From assembly GCA_907165065.1 (NCBI GenBank), contig OU015524.1, positions 62,723,295-62,787,294 on the forward strand: a stretch of 64,000 bases of DNA. Reading direction: 5' to 3'. Positions 1 to 12,934 of the stretch are shown piece by piece. The position numbers and the translations under genes were made by a program. The number at the start of each line of letters is the position of its first letter. Position 1 is the first letter of the stretch. The DNA comes from Caprimulgus europaeus (taxonomy: Eukaryota; Chordata; Aves; Caprimulgiformes; Caprimulgidae). The notes beneath the pieces were generated by a model. It was not told the DNA's origin and ran no database searches. It saw only the letters and a list, made by a program, of their open reading frames with translations.

Positions 1-1060
1 AGTGGCAAATGTCACACGAGATTAAGGGCTCCTGGAAGGACATGCAATTTGTGGTACTGCTCCCATTCTCCCTCCCAGCCGTGCTCAGCTCCCTGCTGCC
101 CTCCCACCTCCTCTGTAAAACTCCAGCTGAAATGGAGAAATGGGATGGGTGGCAGCCTGCCAGGTGCCCGGGCATCAAACACCGCTTATCTCTCTGACGG
201 ACACCCTGTCCATCCCCGCGGTCACTCACATCTTCATGCCTCATGTAATTCAAAGAACTTATTCACTCCTCAACAAATTTGTGCAAATATTGATACAGCT
301 GCCTTGTTTTGTACCAACCTTTTTGAAGGTTGGCTTCTTTGTTTGGGCTGGTTGTTTGCCACTATCATTCTAACTTTCTTTGACTAGAAATGTGTGAGTG
401 GAGCTGATTCTTGCTACTTCTGTCCGAAGGTGCTGAAGTATCTGCTCTAGGGTGAAAAGCATTTGACCACGTTAAATTTGAAGCTGTGATCTGGAGTCTT
501 AATGCTGCCTGAAAAATTTGTCAAAAGATGTTGAAATGATTATTTGTTTCCATGTTGTTGGGTTTAATTTACATCTGGTTTTGTGACTTTTAACTGAAAT
601 CAGATTAATTAACTTTAATTTGAAACTCTTGTCTAAATACTCAATGACCTAATTCATTATCCTAAGTTATGTTTTATCAGTATTTAATAAGAATACCAGC
701 AGCAATTTTTAAAAAATTTTGAAAAAAAAAAATTGCATTGTCACAGGAAATGTTTAAAAAGTTGGGAGTTTTTAACAGAGAACTTCTGTTTCTTATTTAA
801 AGATTTTTTTGAGGAAAAATCTGTGTTTGAAAACAGAGATGTTGAATACTCTAATTAATTTGCTCCTTCAGCAGTATAACTGGTCTAAGTGAATAAGACT
901 GCATATTAAGTATGACAAATTTTGATTTTGGTAAGATTTTTTATACTGTCTCATATGATATTTTTTATAAACAAAGCGGGGAAGTGTGCTCTAGATGAAA
1001 CTATCACGAGGAGTTGATGCATAACTAATTAAAAAAGAAATGCTGCATTCAAAAAAGAGT

Positions 1061-1765
1061 TACCCAAGTTTAGTTATCATACCAGGGAGATATTGCAAGT
1101 GAGGTCCCTGAGGTCAGTTCTCTGTCACTTCTATTCACTATTTCCATTAATGAGCTGGACGATGTAGTAGTATTTATAAAACTTGTGCGTGACACCAGAA
1201 GTTTGCAGGCTTTTTGCAAGACGTGATCAGAATTTAAAATTATTTTGGAAAATGGAAGTAGTGGTGCAAATTGATAAAATAGCAGCCAGTAAGATTTGTG
1301 CAAAGTAGAGGAAGAAGGAAAGAAAGGCAAAAATATAATATGCCTTTTCAGTTTTATTGCAGAAAAATTTTAAAGATGATGATAGGTTCAAACATAAACT
1401 AAATGAGTCAACAATACACGATGTCTGTTTGAAAAAATTGTCATCTGATATTAGCAAGGATGAAATATGTAAGATCAGAAGATGATTATTTCTTTACAAG
1501 TTATGCTGGTGAAGCTTCAGCAGGAATACTTTGCTTTAGTTTTGGGCACCGTATACTGAAACCTGTAGACAAACTGAAGAACGTCCAGGGAACAGCAGTG
1601 GGGGTGACAAGAAGTTTAGAAACTCACAAGGGATGTTCAAGGAATTGGATTTGTTAGTGCAGAAAAGAAATAAGGAATGGGAGACATGATAGCAGTGCTT
1701 AATTGTGTATAGGTTTTTACAGAAAGCAAGAGGTTAGGCAGGCCTGTTTGGTATGATGTGTCCAT
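1061..1765 (+). mobile_element. Decayed ancient CR1/L3-like LINE fragment
   Basis: Scattered similarity to the 3' part of CR1-superfamily reverse transcriptase and 3' UTR: CATTAATGAGCTGGACGATG near 1145, then TGACACCAGAAG. Near 1630-1700 there is a stretch ending GGGAGACATGATAGCAGTG, which in related elements starts the 3' UTR. Frames are broken throughout. Family assignment is by eye. Confidence 0.5.
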
Positions 1766-4700
1766 ATGATTTTGTTACAAAACATGTTTATTATTTTTTC
1801 TCTCACACTTGTGGACAAACTTCATTTTATCTGACAGCAGTGCGACAGAGCAAAAATAAATATTGCTGGGACCATTTAAATTAGATGGCCATATATTTCA
1901 TTTAATTCTCTGTGTTATACGTGCTATTATTATTTACCTTTTTCTTCCTCTAAAATAGCATCTGTAAGACCCACTAGATCAGTGTTGGTGCTTAACAACC
2001 GTTCTTTGAGAAAAAAATGACAGTGAGTGTGTTTTATTCATTATCTCCTCTCTCATAAATCTCTAACTGGAGCAAAAATCCTGACCCTGAATCTTTCTCC
2101 AGAACTCATGAGCCCATGGCTATTCAGTTTTAATCGTGCTGTTCCAATGATTTATGGCATGGCCTTGGGTAAATTGAACCTCAACCTCAATTTCCCTATC
2201 GTTAGCTGGAGATACTAATATTTCTCCTGTGGACAGCCTGAGAGCTAATCTGTATAAAACTGCCTTGACAATGTACAGTCCTCAAGCTCCTGTCTAGCAG
2301 AATCTTAAAAGTTTAGCTGTCACGTACCTATATGACTCAGTAAATAGTTGCCAAATAGTCAATATTTATGGTGGGACTGTTTTGAAGACTTTTTAATGTA
2401 CTTTTGTAAACTCATGTTTTTTGGTCTTATGGCTTGGATAGGCCATTTTGATTATCTTATTTTTTGGGCTGGCAATATCAGACATGAGATGAAAAAGCTC
2501 TGAAAAAGAACTTTGTTTATAAGGGTGGATTATTCAGCTGTAGTTGGAGACTATAACTTACTCCAATACACTCTCCCCTGGAAGCTATAACATTATAGAG
2601 CAAGCCCCATTGGAGCTCCAAAAATCTAGGATGGGAGTCTGGCCAGAAAAAGCCTTGAAGTATGTTCCATGGCAAGGAAAGAGAGGTTACTTTTCCCCTC
2701 AGGTTTCTTGCATTCATCAGTGATAATTGCCATGAAAACAGAGAGAGGAGATAAATGCTGGATAAGCTGGCAAGGAAAGGACCCAAGTTGCTGTCCCCCA
2801 CAAGCAGGAATGCCTGCCTGGTATATAGGATGGTGTGCCGATTTAATAACAAAACAGAAATGTCTTAAGAAGTAGTTGAGGAAACCATGCTTATGTTACC
2901 TACATGAGATAATAATGCCATATCAAAAGATCTGGAGGGTCATGCTGCAATTCCAGCGTTCATCTCAATTGTAAGCACGCCCTCATTAAGGACAGGAAGA
3001 TAGAAACAGGATTAATAAAGGCTGTAGCGACTTAGGCTTTTGAAAAATATGCCTATGATAGGAGAGGAGGGTATTCCTTGTGGGTCCTGACGTATGCACC
3101 TTCAGTTCATTCGTTCACTGAGCAATACATTTAAACTAAAATAAATACTGCAGTCCAATTGGAAATATCTCACTGTTAGAGAACTGAGCCTTTTTCATAT
3201 CCATTTTCCTTCTTTTGTGATGTCAGTCAGTGAATGATTTGCAATGATATCACATTTTTTATCAATGGGAGAATCTTTCTCCACAACTCAGAATTAACAC
3301 TGTTTCTGTTCAGGAAATATTGTAGTCAGTGAATACAACCATTTGGTGGAAAGGAGGGAAATAATAGTCAGGAAACTACACTGTGTTATGGTTGTGTTGT
3401 TTTCCCCACCCTTTCCCATTCCCACATCCTCCTAAAAGCACCAAATCTACTCCGAATATTAGCCTGAGAAATCATTTTTTGCCTGCAAGTAAAATGCATT
3501 CACTTCAGCTATATTTTAGTTTTATGCTACATGGAGTACATGCTGATTTTATGGTGTCTACACTGAATAATCCCATCAGGCATTAAAATAATTTGGATTT
3601 TGGTGGCAAACAGAAGCTGAACCTTTCTTCTAAAGGGGCTGCTGATGTACATATAGCTGAATGCACTCAAGCAGCATATTTTATTGTCCATGACGTGCTG
3701 CACACTTGGCCCTGAGAAAGCTCCTCTACTATCTGCTCCAAAGTGCTGGAGCAGGTTTAGGGATAACTTCCATCCCACACTCCTTACCCAGGCCAAGCCC
3801 CTGTTAACTTTAAAATGTGGAAGTTCTGTAAGCGTAAATATTTACATGCTTTCATTACTGGGCAAGGCTTGCTGAAGTCAGTGGGAGCTGCTGGGCTTAA
3901 CTGCTCTGGACTGTCCTAACAAGGGCTCTGGTTCACCTCTGGGAGAGTTCTAGCAGCAATTTCGATGGCAGCAAGATTTTTAGAGAGTCTAAATAAGAAA
4001 GAGGAGCACAAATAGGCTGGGTCTGAGTGGTGCCAGCCCCTTGCCCAGCTTTCTGCACACACAGCCCTTCCTGGGTGCCCCTGACGTGCTGCCCTTGGGT
4101 GCTGCCCACGCTGGCAGAGGGAAAATGTAAGTCCAGACTCCGGCTTCTCAGTTGCTGGTACCTCTTGTAGGTCATGTTGACAGCACCTATTGTTCTGAAG
4201 CATTTGAAGGGCATCCAAGTTTTGGCATCATTAGATTATTGCCATGGTGCTCGGGCTGCAGATCCTGTACAATAAAGGAGTTTTGCTTTATGTTCAATCA
4301 CTATGAGCTGTTATCTGCCACTTTCATCTAGTCTCCATTAATGAAAGAACAAATAATTCCAGGGACTAAATAGATGTTTGACCATTCAAACATATGCAAA
4401 GTGATATGATTTATGAATGGGAGGAAGTTGTTTTGCAAGCCTAGAATTCCATTTGCTGTGGAATTTCAATTTAACAGTGTGAATCCTGTTAAATCCTGAA
4501 ATATTAGACTTAAGAGCCCTTTACAGCCCGAGAACAGGTTTTGTCATGCTACATTACCAAGCTGTACTGCCTTTCAGCTGAAGACTCCTAATGACTGATA
4601 TTTCTAAATCTTATTCCATTTAATTAGAGGATGATTGATTATTAATACTAACTATTAACATTGCTGTAAAGAGAAAGATAGCACGCTATTCTCCATGTGT

Positions 4701-4784
4701 TTTGCCAATCAAAAAAGAAGGGTTGAGCTTGAACTGCAGCAAGGAAGACAAGTAAAAGTTTGAGAAGGCATCGTGTTAAAAACA

Positions 4785-4945
4785 GAGAGGCCTGAAGAAA
4801 CTGGGCATCTCCACCACTGAAGATGTTCAAGAAGAGGTTAAACAAATCTGTTGCAGGAATGCTTCTTAGGCTTAATGCTGCCTAAAAGCATGAGGATAAA
4901 CATAATGACCTCTTGAGATGCATTCCAACTGTATTTTCTATTTTT
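4785..4945 (+). mobile_element. Decayed CR1-like 3' end
   Basis: Contains AGATGTTCAAGAAGAGGTTAA, TTAGGCTTAATGCTGCCTAA and ATGACCTCTTGAGATGCATTCC in the order expected for a CR1 tail. It lacks a clear terminal repeat. Confidence 0.6.
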
Positions 4946-5843
4946 ATAGCCAACAAAACATCCAAGACTTGCTGTTGAAGTGTCTTGGCAAGGGAAATGT
5001 TTTCCCTTTCATTGAGTTTGTGCATGGCATCCTTCAAAGCGAGGGATATGGAGGGCACAACTAGCAGAGCCGTGCAAGCTTGACTACAGCATAGCCAACG
5101 ATTGCCAAAGCATTGCATCACGGCCCAACTTTCCAGCAGTTCCAGCCCTGTGGCAGGCTTCCACCTCTCAGGTCCGGAGGCATCGCTTTCCTTGACGTTG
5201 CTCCCAAGAAGTGGAGTAGGCGGTTTCACTGAGGGCCAGGAATGCGACTGCAGCTCAGGAATCCCCAACTCCAGGCTGGCGAGGTGTTTTGACCTGGCTT
5301 GTTTGAAGTGAATCAGGGCTCAGCAGCTCTGACACCAGCGATAAACTCCTGCCGTACCAGCACGACTGAGCATTTCCCACTCTTGCAGCCTGCCTTGTCT
5401 TTTTCTTTCCAGACCTATGCATTGCCCTCTGTTTACCAAAAGTGCCTTATTTACAGCTACAGAGGTTCTGGCAGATCTCAGTTTGGGTTTTGTCACAGCT
5501 GGAGAGCAGCCACAGAATCCCCTTCCAAACTCTCCACCCTGGAAACTGAGGCACTGAAATCATGAAAGTGGAAAGTTTGGCAGAAAAGCAGAACAAGGCA
5601 GCGAGCACCTCCTTTATTTTTAATTCATGCTTCTGTTTCTCCTCCTAACATGGTCACACTGAAGAATTGAGGGTCAAAATAATCCCACAGGTTGCCTGCT
5701 TGTTTGACCTTTCTGTTTTGCCAGCACTTGGCTTTTGGTGGTGGATAGGAAGCTGTCAGTGTTTTGGTCTTTTTAATGACAAATCGGAGATCCGGTTAGG
5801 TCTAATTCAAGTTGCTATGGAAAAACTGATGTTGGGGGGAAAA

Positions 5844-5876
5844 GTAACCTGGGAAGAGGTTTTCTTCCCAGGTTAC
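5844..5876. repeat. Perfect inverted repeat, 14-bp arms with 5-nt loop
   Basis: Arm GTAACCTGGGAAGA at 5844-5857, loop GGTTT, and its exact complement at 5863-5876. No poly-T tract or known RNA gene is attached. Confidence 0.9.
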
Positions 5877-6294
5877 AAATATATTTTCTACATGGGAAGA
5901 GACTTCTCTGCCAGCGAAGTTAGACACGTGCTCTTCATGTGATTGGAGGAGAAAAAAAAGGCCAGTGCATTCTGAGAGAACCGTGTTGAGGTACCAGGTG
6001 GCCACGGCAGGAGGCAGGGACATTCCCCGCTCTGTGGCTGTGGTGAGCCTGGCCCTGGAGAGCTGGAGGGATTCAGGACAGCTCTGCAATCACCAGTGGG
6101 TGACTTCTACACAGGCTGTCAGAGAACTAAATAGATGTTGGTATATGACAGCCGTTTCACTAGAGAAGATGTGAAAATGAGGTAAATATTTGAAACACAC
6201 AAATAATAATGATGGACATTTTCTTTTTAATGAGAAAGGTATAAATAGCAGGAATGACATGAAAATGAGAAGCAAAGCTTAAGCTGCATGTAAA

Positions 6295-6430
6295 TGGAAA
6301 AATCCTAACACTGGGATTGTGGGATCATCTCCCCAGGGCAGTAGTGGAAGCCCGTAGTTTAGGACTTGAACAACCAGACAGAGAAGGAGCATGATGCACC
6401 ACATTGCAGGGAACAGTTTTGCCTTTTGCA
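6295..6430 (+). mobile_element. Possible ancient CR1/L3-like 3' fragment
   Basis: ATCATCTCCCCAGGGCAGTAGTGGAAGCCC followed by TTAGGACTTGAACAACCAGAC (listed here as motif pieces) resembles the region of older CR1-like elements that encodes the C-terminal end. Weak similarity judged by eye. Confidence 0.35.
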
Positions 6431-9400
6431 TGGATAATTTGGATTTGCCCTGGCTTCTTTGAGGAAGAAAGTTAAATGTCATAAGGCTCCTTGGCCACCA
6501 ATTCTCCTTGAGGATCCAAAGGAATGTTTAATGTTGACGGCTCAGCCGAACTGCAGCTTTGGGAATTCTTATCTATCCTCAAATTCTTATCTTTAGTTTC
6601 AGTTGTTTATATTTCCTGACTTCCTGTCTACAGTGCTTATCCAAGTTTATTGTTCAGTTTTACTATTCCTTGTTTAACAACTGCTCCTTTACATTCAGGA
6701 GTTGGCAGTGCTTCAGCAGTGGGTGATTTCTCTGTTTATCTTTACCACCTCATTCAGGTGTTAGAAGTAACATCCTAACCTTGGAACAGCCTCAATGATC
6801 CCAAGATGCAAAGTTTCCTCATACTTTTGCCGTTTCTTTTTTACTTTTCTAGCAATCTTTTTATTTGTGCCACAGTCTGGACTAGGTGTGATTATTGCAT
6901 TTCTCTACTCATGTAATTTTAAGCTTGGGTGGCAGGTTGGTGGGTTTTTAGTGGTTTTTGTTTTTCTTCTGATCCATCCTAGGCAAAAAAGGGTTAATTA
7001 GTCTCAGTAAAACATTGACAGTCACTAGGGACTGCTGCGACTGAGATGAAAAACAAGACTGCACCTGTATGCTGGCAATTTCAGATAGATTCTGGTCAAC
7101 TATTTTTCTCTAGTGCTTTGTTCTGCCAGCTGCCTCAGTGCTTTGGATGCAGGTGGAAGGATGGACTTTGCTATCTATAAAAAAATTTAATGGTGAAGAC
7201 CAACTTCCGTCTCACCTCCCCAGGGATCAAAGTGATCGCATTGCCACATAACATGGCAGAGCACAAAACAGGCACCAGGCTGCACATGCCCAGCCACTGT
7301 GTGGAGGTCTCAAGTCGAAAGAAATAGCTTGAGATTTTTCCCTTCCTCCCTTCTTTCGTTCCTTTTTTGTTGTTTTTTTTTTTTCCTTTTGAAAGAAGCA
7401 ACGAATGCATGGAAGGGATCCCAAATTGAGCGACTGTACACAGAAGGGACAAGCTATCCCTGTATAACACGTACCATGCAATATCATTAGTGTAGTTCCT
7501 TGACAGAGGAGCCGTTGTAGCTCTTCCAACAATTCAATGCAAGGCAAAGAACCGCTTGAGAGCTCTAACTGTATGGCTTGATGTATGCTCACTAAAGAAG
7601 TTCTCACAGAGACCCTATAGATTTATGTAATAATGTGCTAGTGTATGATGAAAATAAACAGTCCCCCCTGCCCATGGAGGTACCTTCATTACCCGTAGCA
7701 GAACAGCAGATAATGCACAGACTCTTTCAAGGGGTGAGATCTATTCTCACGATAATCCAATACTATTAAATAAGTCTCGTAACAGCAAATTCTGCTTGGC
7801 ACAGTGGGAACTTTCTGAGCTTGTGTTACACTGTGTTGTACAATAGGGCTCTCCTTGACATTTGTGACTGCTGTTTTGATAAAAATAAGCAAATGTTTAA
7901 TAACAGTATTAAGAGCTGAGATATCTAAATATGAGTGAAACATACCTTGTAGGGTAAGTCTCCATGAAAGGACCTTTAGCAGGGAAAAAAAAATAATTAT
8001 CCAATGGAAAAGTTGGAGATATGCACTGTTTGTGTGGGCTTTGAAAATACTGTTATAAGCAAAGACATCTGATTTTTCTTTTTTCAGTGATATGAACAGG
8101 TGCTTAATTTTGGTTGTTTTCCAAGATTGTTGTTTTACATCACTGCTCTGTAACCCCATGTTTTCAAAGCACCATAAAAAGAGGAAAAAAATACAGAAGT
8201 TGCTAAATGGAGATCAACGAGTTACAGCAGCTGAAAATAACCCAATGTGTATTGCAGTGAAATATGTGGGTGCTTTGGAGGAGATAGCTGGGGTTTTTTT
8301 AATTTTATTTTGAGTTGCCTATGACCTTCTAATGCTAATCTGAGTTTAAGTATATATTTATGTGCTCAACATGAGTAGCTGGCTACAAAATTACATTCGG
8401 TATTAAGAAAGATTAACAAAATCTCACATGTCAAGACAAGTACTACACCAAAAAGAACTATTTTCCCTCTTCTCCACCACAGAAAATACTTACCTGGTTT
8501 GCAGATGGATCTCAGCTGTCTCTAGAGCATCAGGTACCACCATCTGCTATGTAAGTGAAATAGGATAATAGCTGAACCAAGGATCTCAGTTTAGTATACA
8601 GTGTGCTCACACACGTTCTGTGATATTTGGACCTGTGGTGTTAATGCCACATTTAACTTGGTGTAGGAGGGCTGTGTCAATAATCATTTTGCACCACTAG
8701 TTTCATATATAATCATGGGACATCACTTTGTCCCGTGTCTGTCACATAATTAATGAATGCTCTTGTAGCTGTGATTGCTTAAGGGTGCAAGTGAGATTTT
8801 GTTATCTGCTATGGAGAAAATCAAAGCCTGTAGTATCTTTGCATTAGTTGAGCCATTGGTCTAAGAAGCTGTATCAGGCACTCTAATAAAAATATTGCCT
8901 TCCTTATAAACCTTCTCTTACTGTGTTGTTAATGAGTCACTTTTGCAGATAGCTGTTGAGAACTTACATGGTTGCATGGTGCTTGAATCGGGTTCTGAAC
9001 TTTCTATCTACACTGCAGTTTTATCTTATGTTTGTCAAAATACTGGTGTCATTAAGATAAATGACTCATTATTTCTCTTTGGTTCGGGGAATTATGTGAA
9101 GCAGATACAATGCTATTCATATGCCTCATTTTACATCCAGATGTATTAGTAATAGCTAATTATTTTCTTACAGATGGGTTGAATTTAATGTAATGTTTAT
9201 GGTCTGTACTTTTCACCATAGATGCTATTTGTAAATAGACAATTTTATGTTGTTGTGAGCTCATATTTGACATAATTTCAAATTGTTCTCCAATACAGAC
9301 ATGCATTTAGTGTAAGTGGTATAGTCTGTGTGAAATGGTGGAGCTGAAACCTGAAATATTCTAATCTGTCAGCAAATAGTGGTAACTGAGGAAACTGAAT

Positions 9401-12400
9401 GCTGATCACTTATACAAATGAGCAAGCTTTTACCTGAAATGGACTAAACCTGAAAGGCAAGTGTGACTTTCCGGAGGAAACTTCCTCTTTAGACATACAA
9501 ACTCTGAATGGGCCAAGTTAGTAGAGAAAGCCTGAGTTAAATACTGTTCTGTTTTGTTAGGCTTTTGCTTGGTTAAGCTTTGGTTTTAGCCCATATTGAA
9601 TGGGCTTGTATGAGAGGATGTGCTGGGAGTGACATCTGATTGCATGTATTTTATAGTGTGAATACAGGAATGTTCTTGATAGGTCTGATGATGAGGAGGG
9701 GTTTGGTACTCAGCTTACTGAGCATGTTAATGGATTCCCTAGTTCATCCCTTTTTGCTCAACACATTTTGGTCTTGCCTATGAAATGCTAAGTTTTTTTC
9801 TGGACAGAAATTCCAGGGCTACTGATGTCATCCTTGCCATATTGAAAAATGTCCATTCACTCCTGGATGCTGCACAAACCCTTGCAAGACTTTTTGTGTA
9901 ATGAAACATCTTGTTAACTCATTGCAATAGAACTGCATTCAGTAATAACCAAATCCATGGGAATGTATCAGTAGCACAGCACTTATTTCAAAAAGTGAAA
10001 ATTACATAATGAATCCTGACATTGACTTAGGATAAAGGCACTGCCACAGTTCTTGGGGTACTTAAAATAAGATCGAATAGAGGTTCTGCATCATTTTCCC
10101 TGCAAAAAGTTGATTTTGACTGTCAGAAGACATTACTGCACAACCATTGTATTTTTTTCTTTCAATAGTTCTCACCTCTGAGACTTTCCTTGTTGTGAGA
10201 AATGTATGTGAATCGACATTATACAAAGCTGTATTTTCTCAGTCCCAAAGTATCGGAGTTTCTGAGGTATTGAAACAGTATAGAAGTGCTGAAACAGCAT
10301 AGGTGGCTCTGAAGAAGTTTCACAGATCTCATCCCTACTTTTGCTCTATCTGCAGTTCTCTTGTAATGCTATTAAACTGTTCCAATAGCCTTAATATGTT
10401 CAGATATGAGTATGAGGAAAGAATGCCAATCCTCATTATGAACTAAGTGCCTAAAATATAAATAAGAGTGTGGTTAGTGAAGCTTTGCCTATATTAATAT
10501 GCTTGTTCACTTTATCTGTGCTTAACTCAGAAGGACATTCTGCATATCTGTTCATTACAGGCATTTGCATCTTTTCAATTACTTTGCTTGGATGTAAAAT
10601 GTTGGTGTAAAATGTTGCCCATCTTTTGAATAATCAAAAGGTAAATTATCATTTAAAGTATAAATTAAAAGATCATTAAGGCTTGGGAGTGCAGTACTTC
10701 AAAGTTCGGGAGTCAGAATTGAGGTTCTCCATGCAATTAATTCATCCTCCCCTCACTCCCCACATTTCTGTATGTGCATTATAATACTAATCTTGATTAC
10801 ACAGTCACATTTCTGTGTGTGCATACACTCACACACAAATTTACATCTGGCTCCTAGCCAGTAGTTCCCATTGCTTCCAATTTGCCTTTACCCCCACCTT
10901 TCCCTGTATTCCTCCACATTCGTGTTGGGTAACCTCCTTCATCTCATGTAGGCTCAGCTAGGGGCAGCAGGAGGTCCCCTTAGAGCCCAAGGCAGCCAAG
11001 CTGAGCTGCTGTCTGACACTGCACCAGCGAGGAGCAGAGTGACAGATGGCCAGCTGCAGCCCCCGAGCCTCAGATGGGTGATGTGTGTTGCCCAGCGGGT
11101 CTGCAAGGAGTGGAGCTGCCAAACCAGAGTGAGCCTCTGGCACTCCTGTGTCAAATGAAATGGTCAGAGGGCATGACTTGGTCAAATTTATGTAGATCTT
11201 CATTAAATTAAGAGACATAAGTGACACTCCTGTGTAAAATTTCAAGTCCCTGATCCACAGTGTGGAGGCAGGAAAGTTTCTTAATTGAAGGCCGTGTAGA
11301 AATACTTTAACTGGGTATCATAGTTTAAGACCAAGTGATAGTGTGGAGACTAAATGGATTTTTAATCATAGACATATGCAATGCAAAACAAAAAGTCAGT
11401 TAAAGTTCATGGACTCATACTAACAGCTATGCTAACTAGGCCTACCAGGGCAAGGAGGAACTAGTTTTCCTCAACCTCATTCTCAGAAAAGACTGAACTG
11501 TTTTTGCTACTTTTTTTTTTCTTCGATATTTCTCTTTATTTGTTTTCCAATCTAGAGTGTGTGCTCTAGTCATTCTTCTACCTGTGGTTAGTGTTATTCA
11601 AAGGAGACACACTCTAACTGAAACTTTGAGTTCCCTACAGCTAATCCAGTACCACCTTGCTTGTCTGAGAATCCTGAAAATACTTAAAATAAACATGTTT
11701 TTCAAGGTGGACAAGGGTGCCTTTCTAAAAAAAAAATGAGAAGAAGGAAAAAACCTCTTAGCTAAGAAGAGTCTGGTTTTTCATCAGAACTTTGCATATG
11801 GCCAACTCCCCTGAAATGTGTTGATAATTTAAGTAACTATTTTCCTACCAAAGAGCACTCACCAGGCATATTTTTGGCTGAATATCAGCAATTTTGTAGT
11901 GGAGGATGATTGTGCAAGGCACATATGAAGGTGATAATGGTCCAGTCTTCCATGTGTGCAGAAGGTGCGTGTGGCTGAAGTGTCATGTCTGGAGTACAAG
12001 TTCTGATTTTTTTCAAATCTTAGCGGTAACTCGCACAAGCTTAAAATAACCAGGGCTTAGACTAGCCGTGTTTTGTAATATTCTTAGCAGCTAATAACTA
12101 ATCTGTGTGTGCTTTTTCACACAACCTTGATGAACAATTCTGAAAAATCAAGCTGTGTAATAAATTACCGCAGTCCTAACGAAAGCGCAACAGTTGTGCA
12201 GCTCTGAAAGCCGTGCATTCCCAGATACCCGAACCATGATGGGAGGCCAACCATTCAGAGGATGTCCTGGAGCCCATGATTTTTTTCAGTCAAACTTTCT
12301 AAATTCTCCTGAAGAAGATGGCTGCAACACAAGTTGACCAAGCATGTTGTCCGATCAGCATGGACAGCTGTGGCTTTAAACAATGGCGGGCATTGTTAGG

Positions 12401-12649
12401 TCAATTTTAAAGTAGGTCCTTAAAGTTAATGTGATTATGCAAATGTTGCCCTAACTACCGTGGCTGTCTTATATCCTTCACAAATGGCTGAATTGTCACT
12501 TTTCATTATGTGCATACAGTCCCGGTGATTTGGTGGTATGGTTGTGTCTCTCAGAAATGGACCATGTGAAGGCCATTCACTGTTGGCACTGCATTATGCT
12601 TTTCCCTAAGCAGACCAACCTTGACCCACAAATGAGGGTGGTAGGGATT

Positions 12650-12730
12650 TTCAGGCCAAAACCTGCGCATGTTATTCACATGATTACTCCCATTAACTTG
12701 GCTGGAAGCTCTTGCATCAGGCACGCAAGA
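12650..12730. repeat. Ancient palindromic repeat relic (GGCC..GATC..AATGGG type)
   Basis: CAGGCCAAAACCTGCGCATG, then TTCACATGATTACTCCCATT, then GCATCAGGC. It resembles the amniote repeat with a CCCATTGACTTCAATGGG core and GGCCCTGATC ends. Degenerate. Confidence 0.35.
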
Positions 12731-12916
12731 ATTACATTAAGACGCGGTTGTGAAATTAAGTCCAGTCCACTCTAAACTGCAGTCTATCTGGAGAAACCTT
12801 TGACAGCCTAACTTCTAACTTGTGTGAAATCAGTTGTGACATAAATTCAAAAATGAATCCATCATTCACTGGGCAAAAGAAAATAACTCAACTTCAGTTT
12901 TTCCCCATGGTGTCAT

Positions 12917-12934
12917 TATTATTATTATTATTAC
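12917..12934. repeat. ATT microsatellite
   Basis: About six ATT units in downstream intergenic DNA. Confidence 0.85.

Noticed and set aside
7227-8159. Minus-strand open frames of 126 and 156 codons
   Set aside because: No domain or family resemblance, no flanking exons with matching phase, and composition like the surrounding non-coding DNA.
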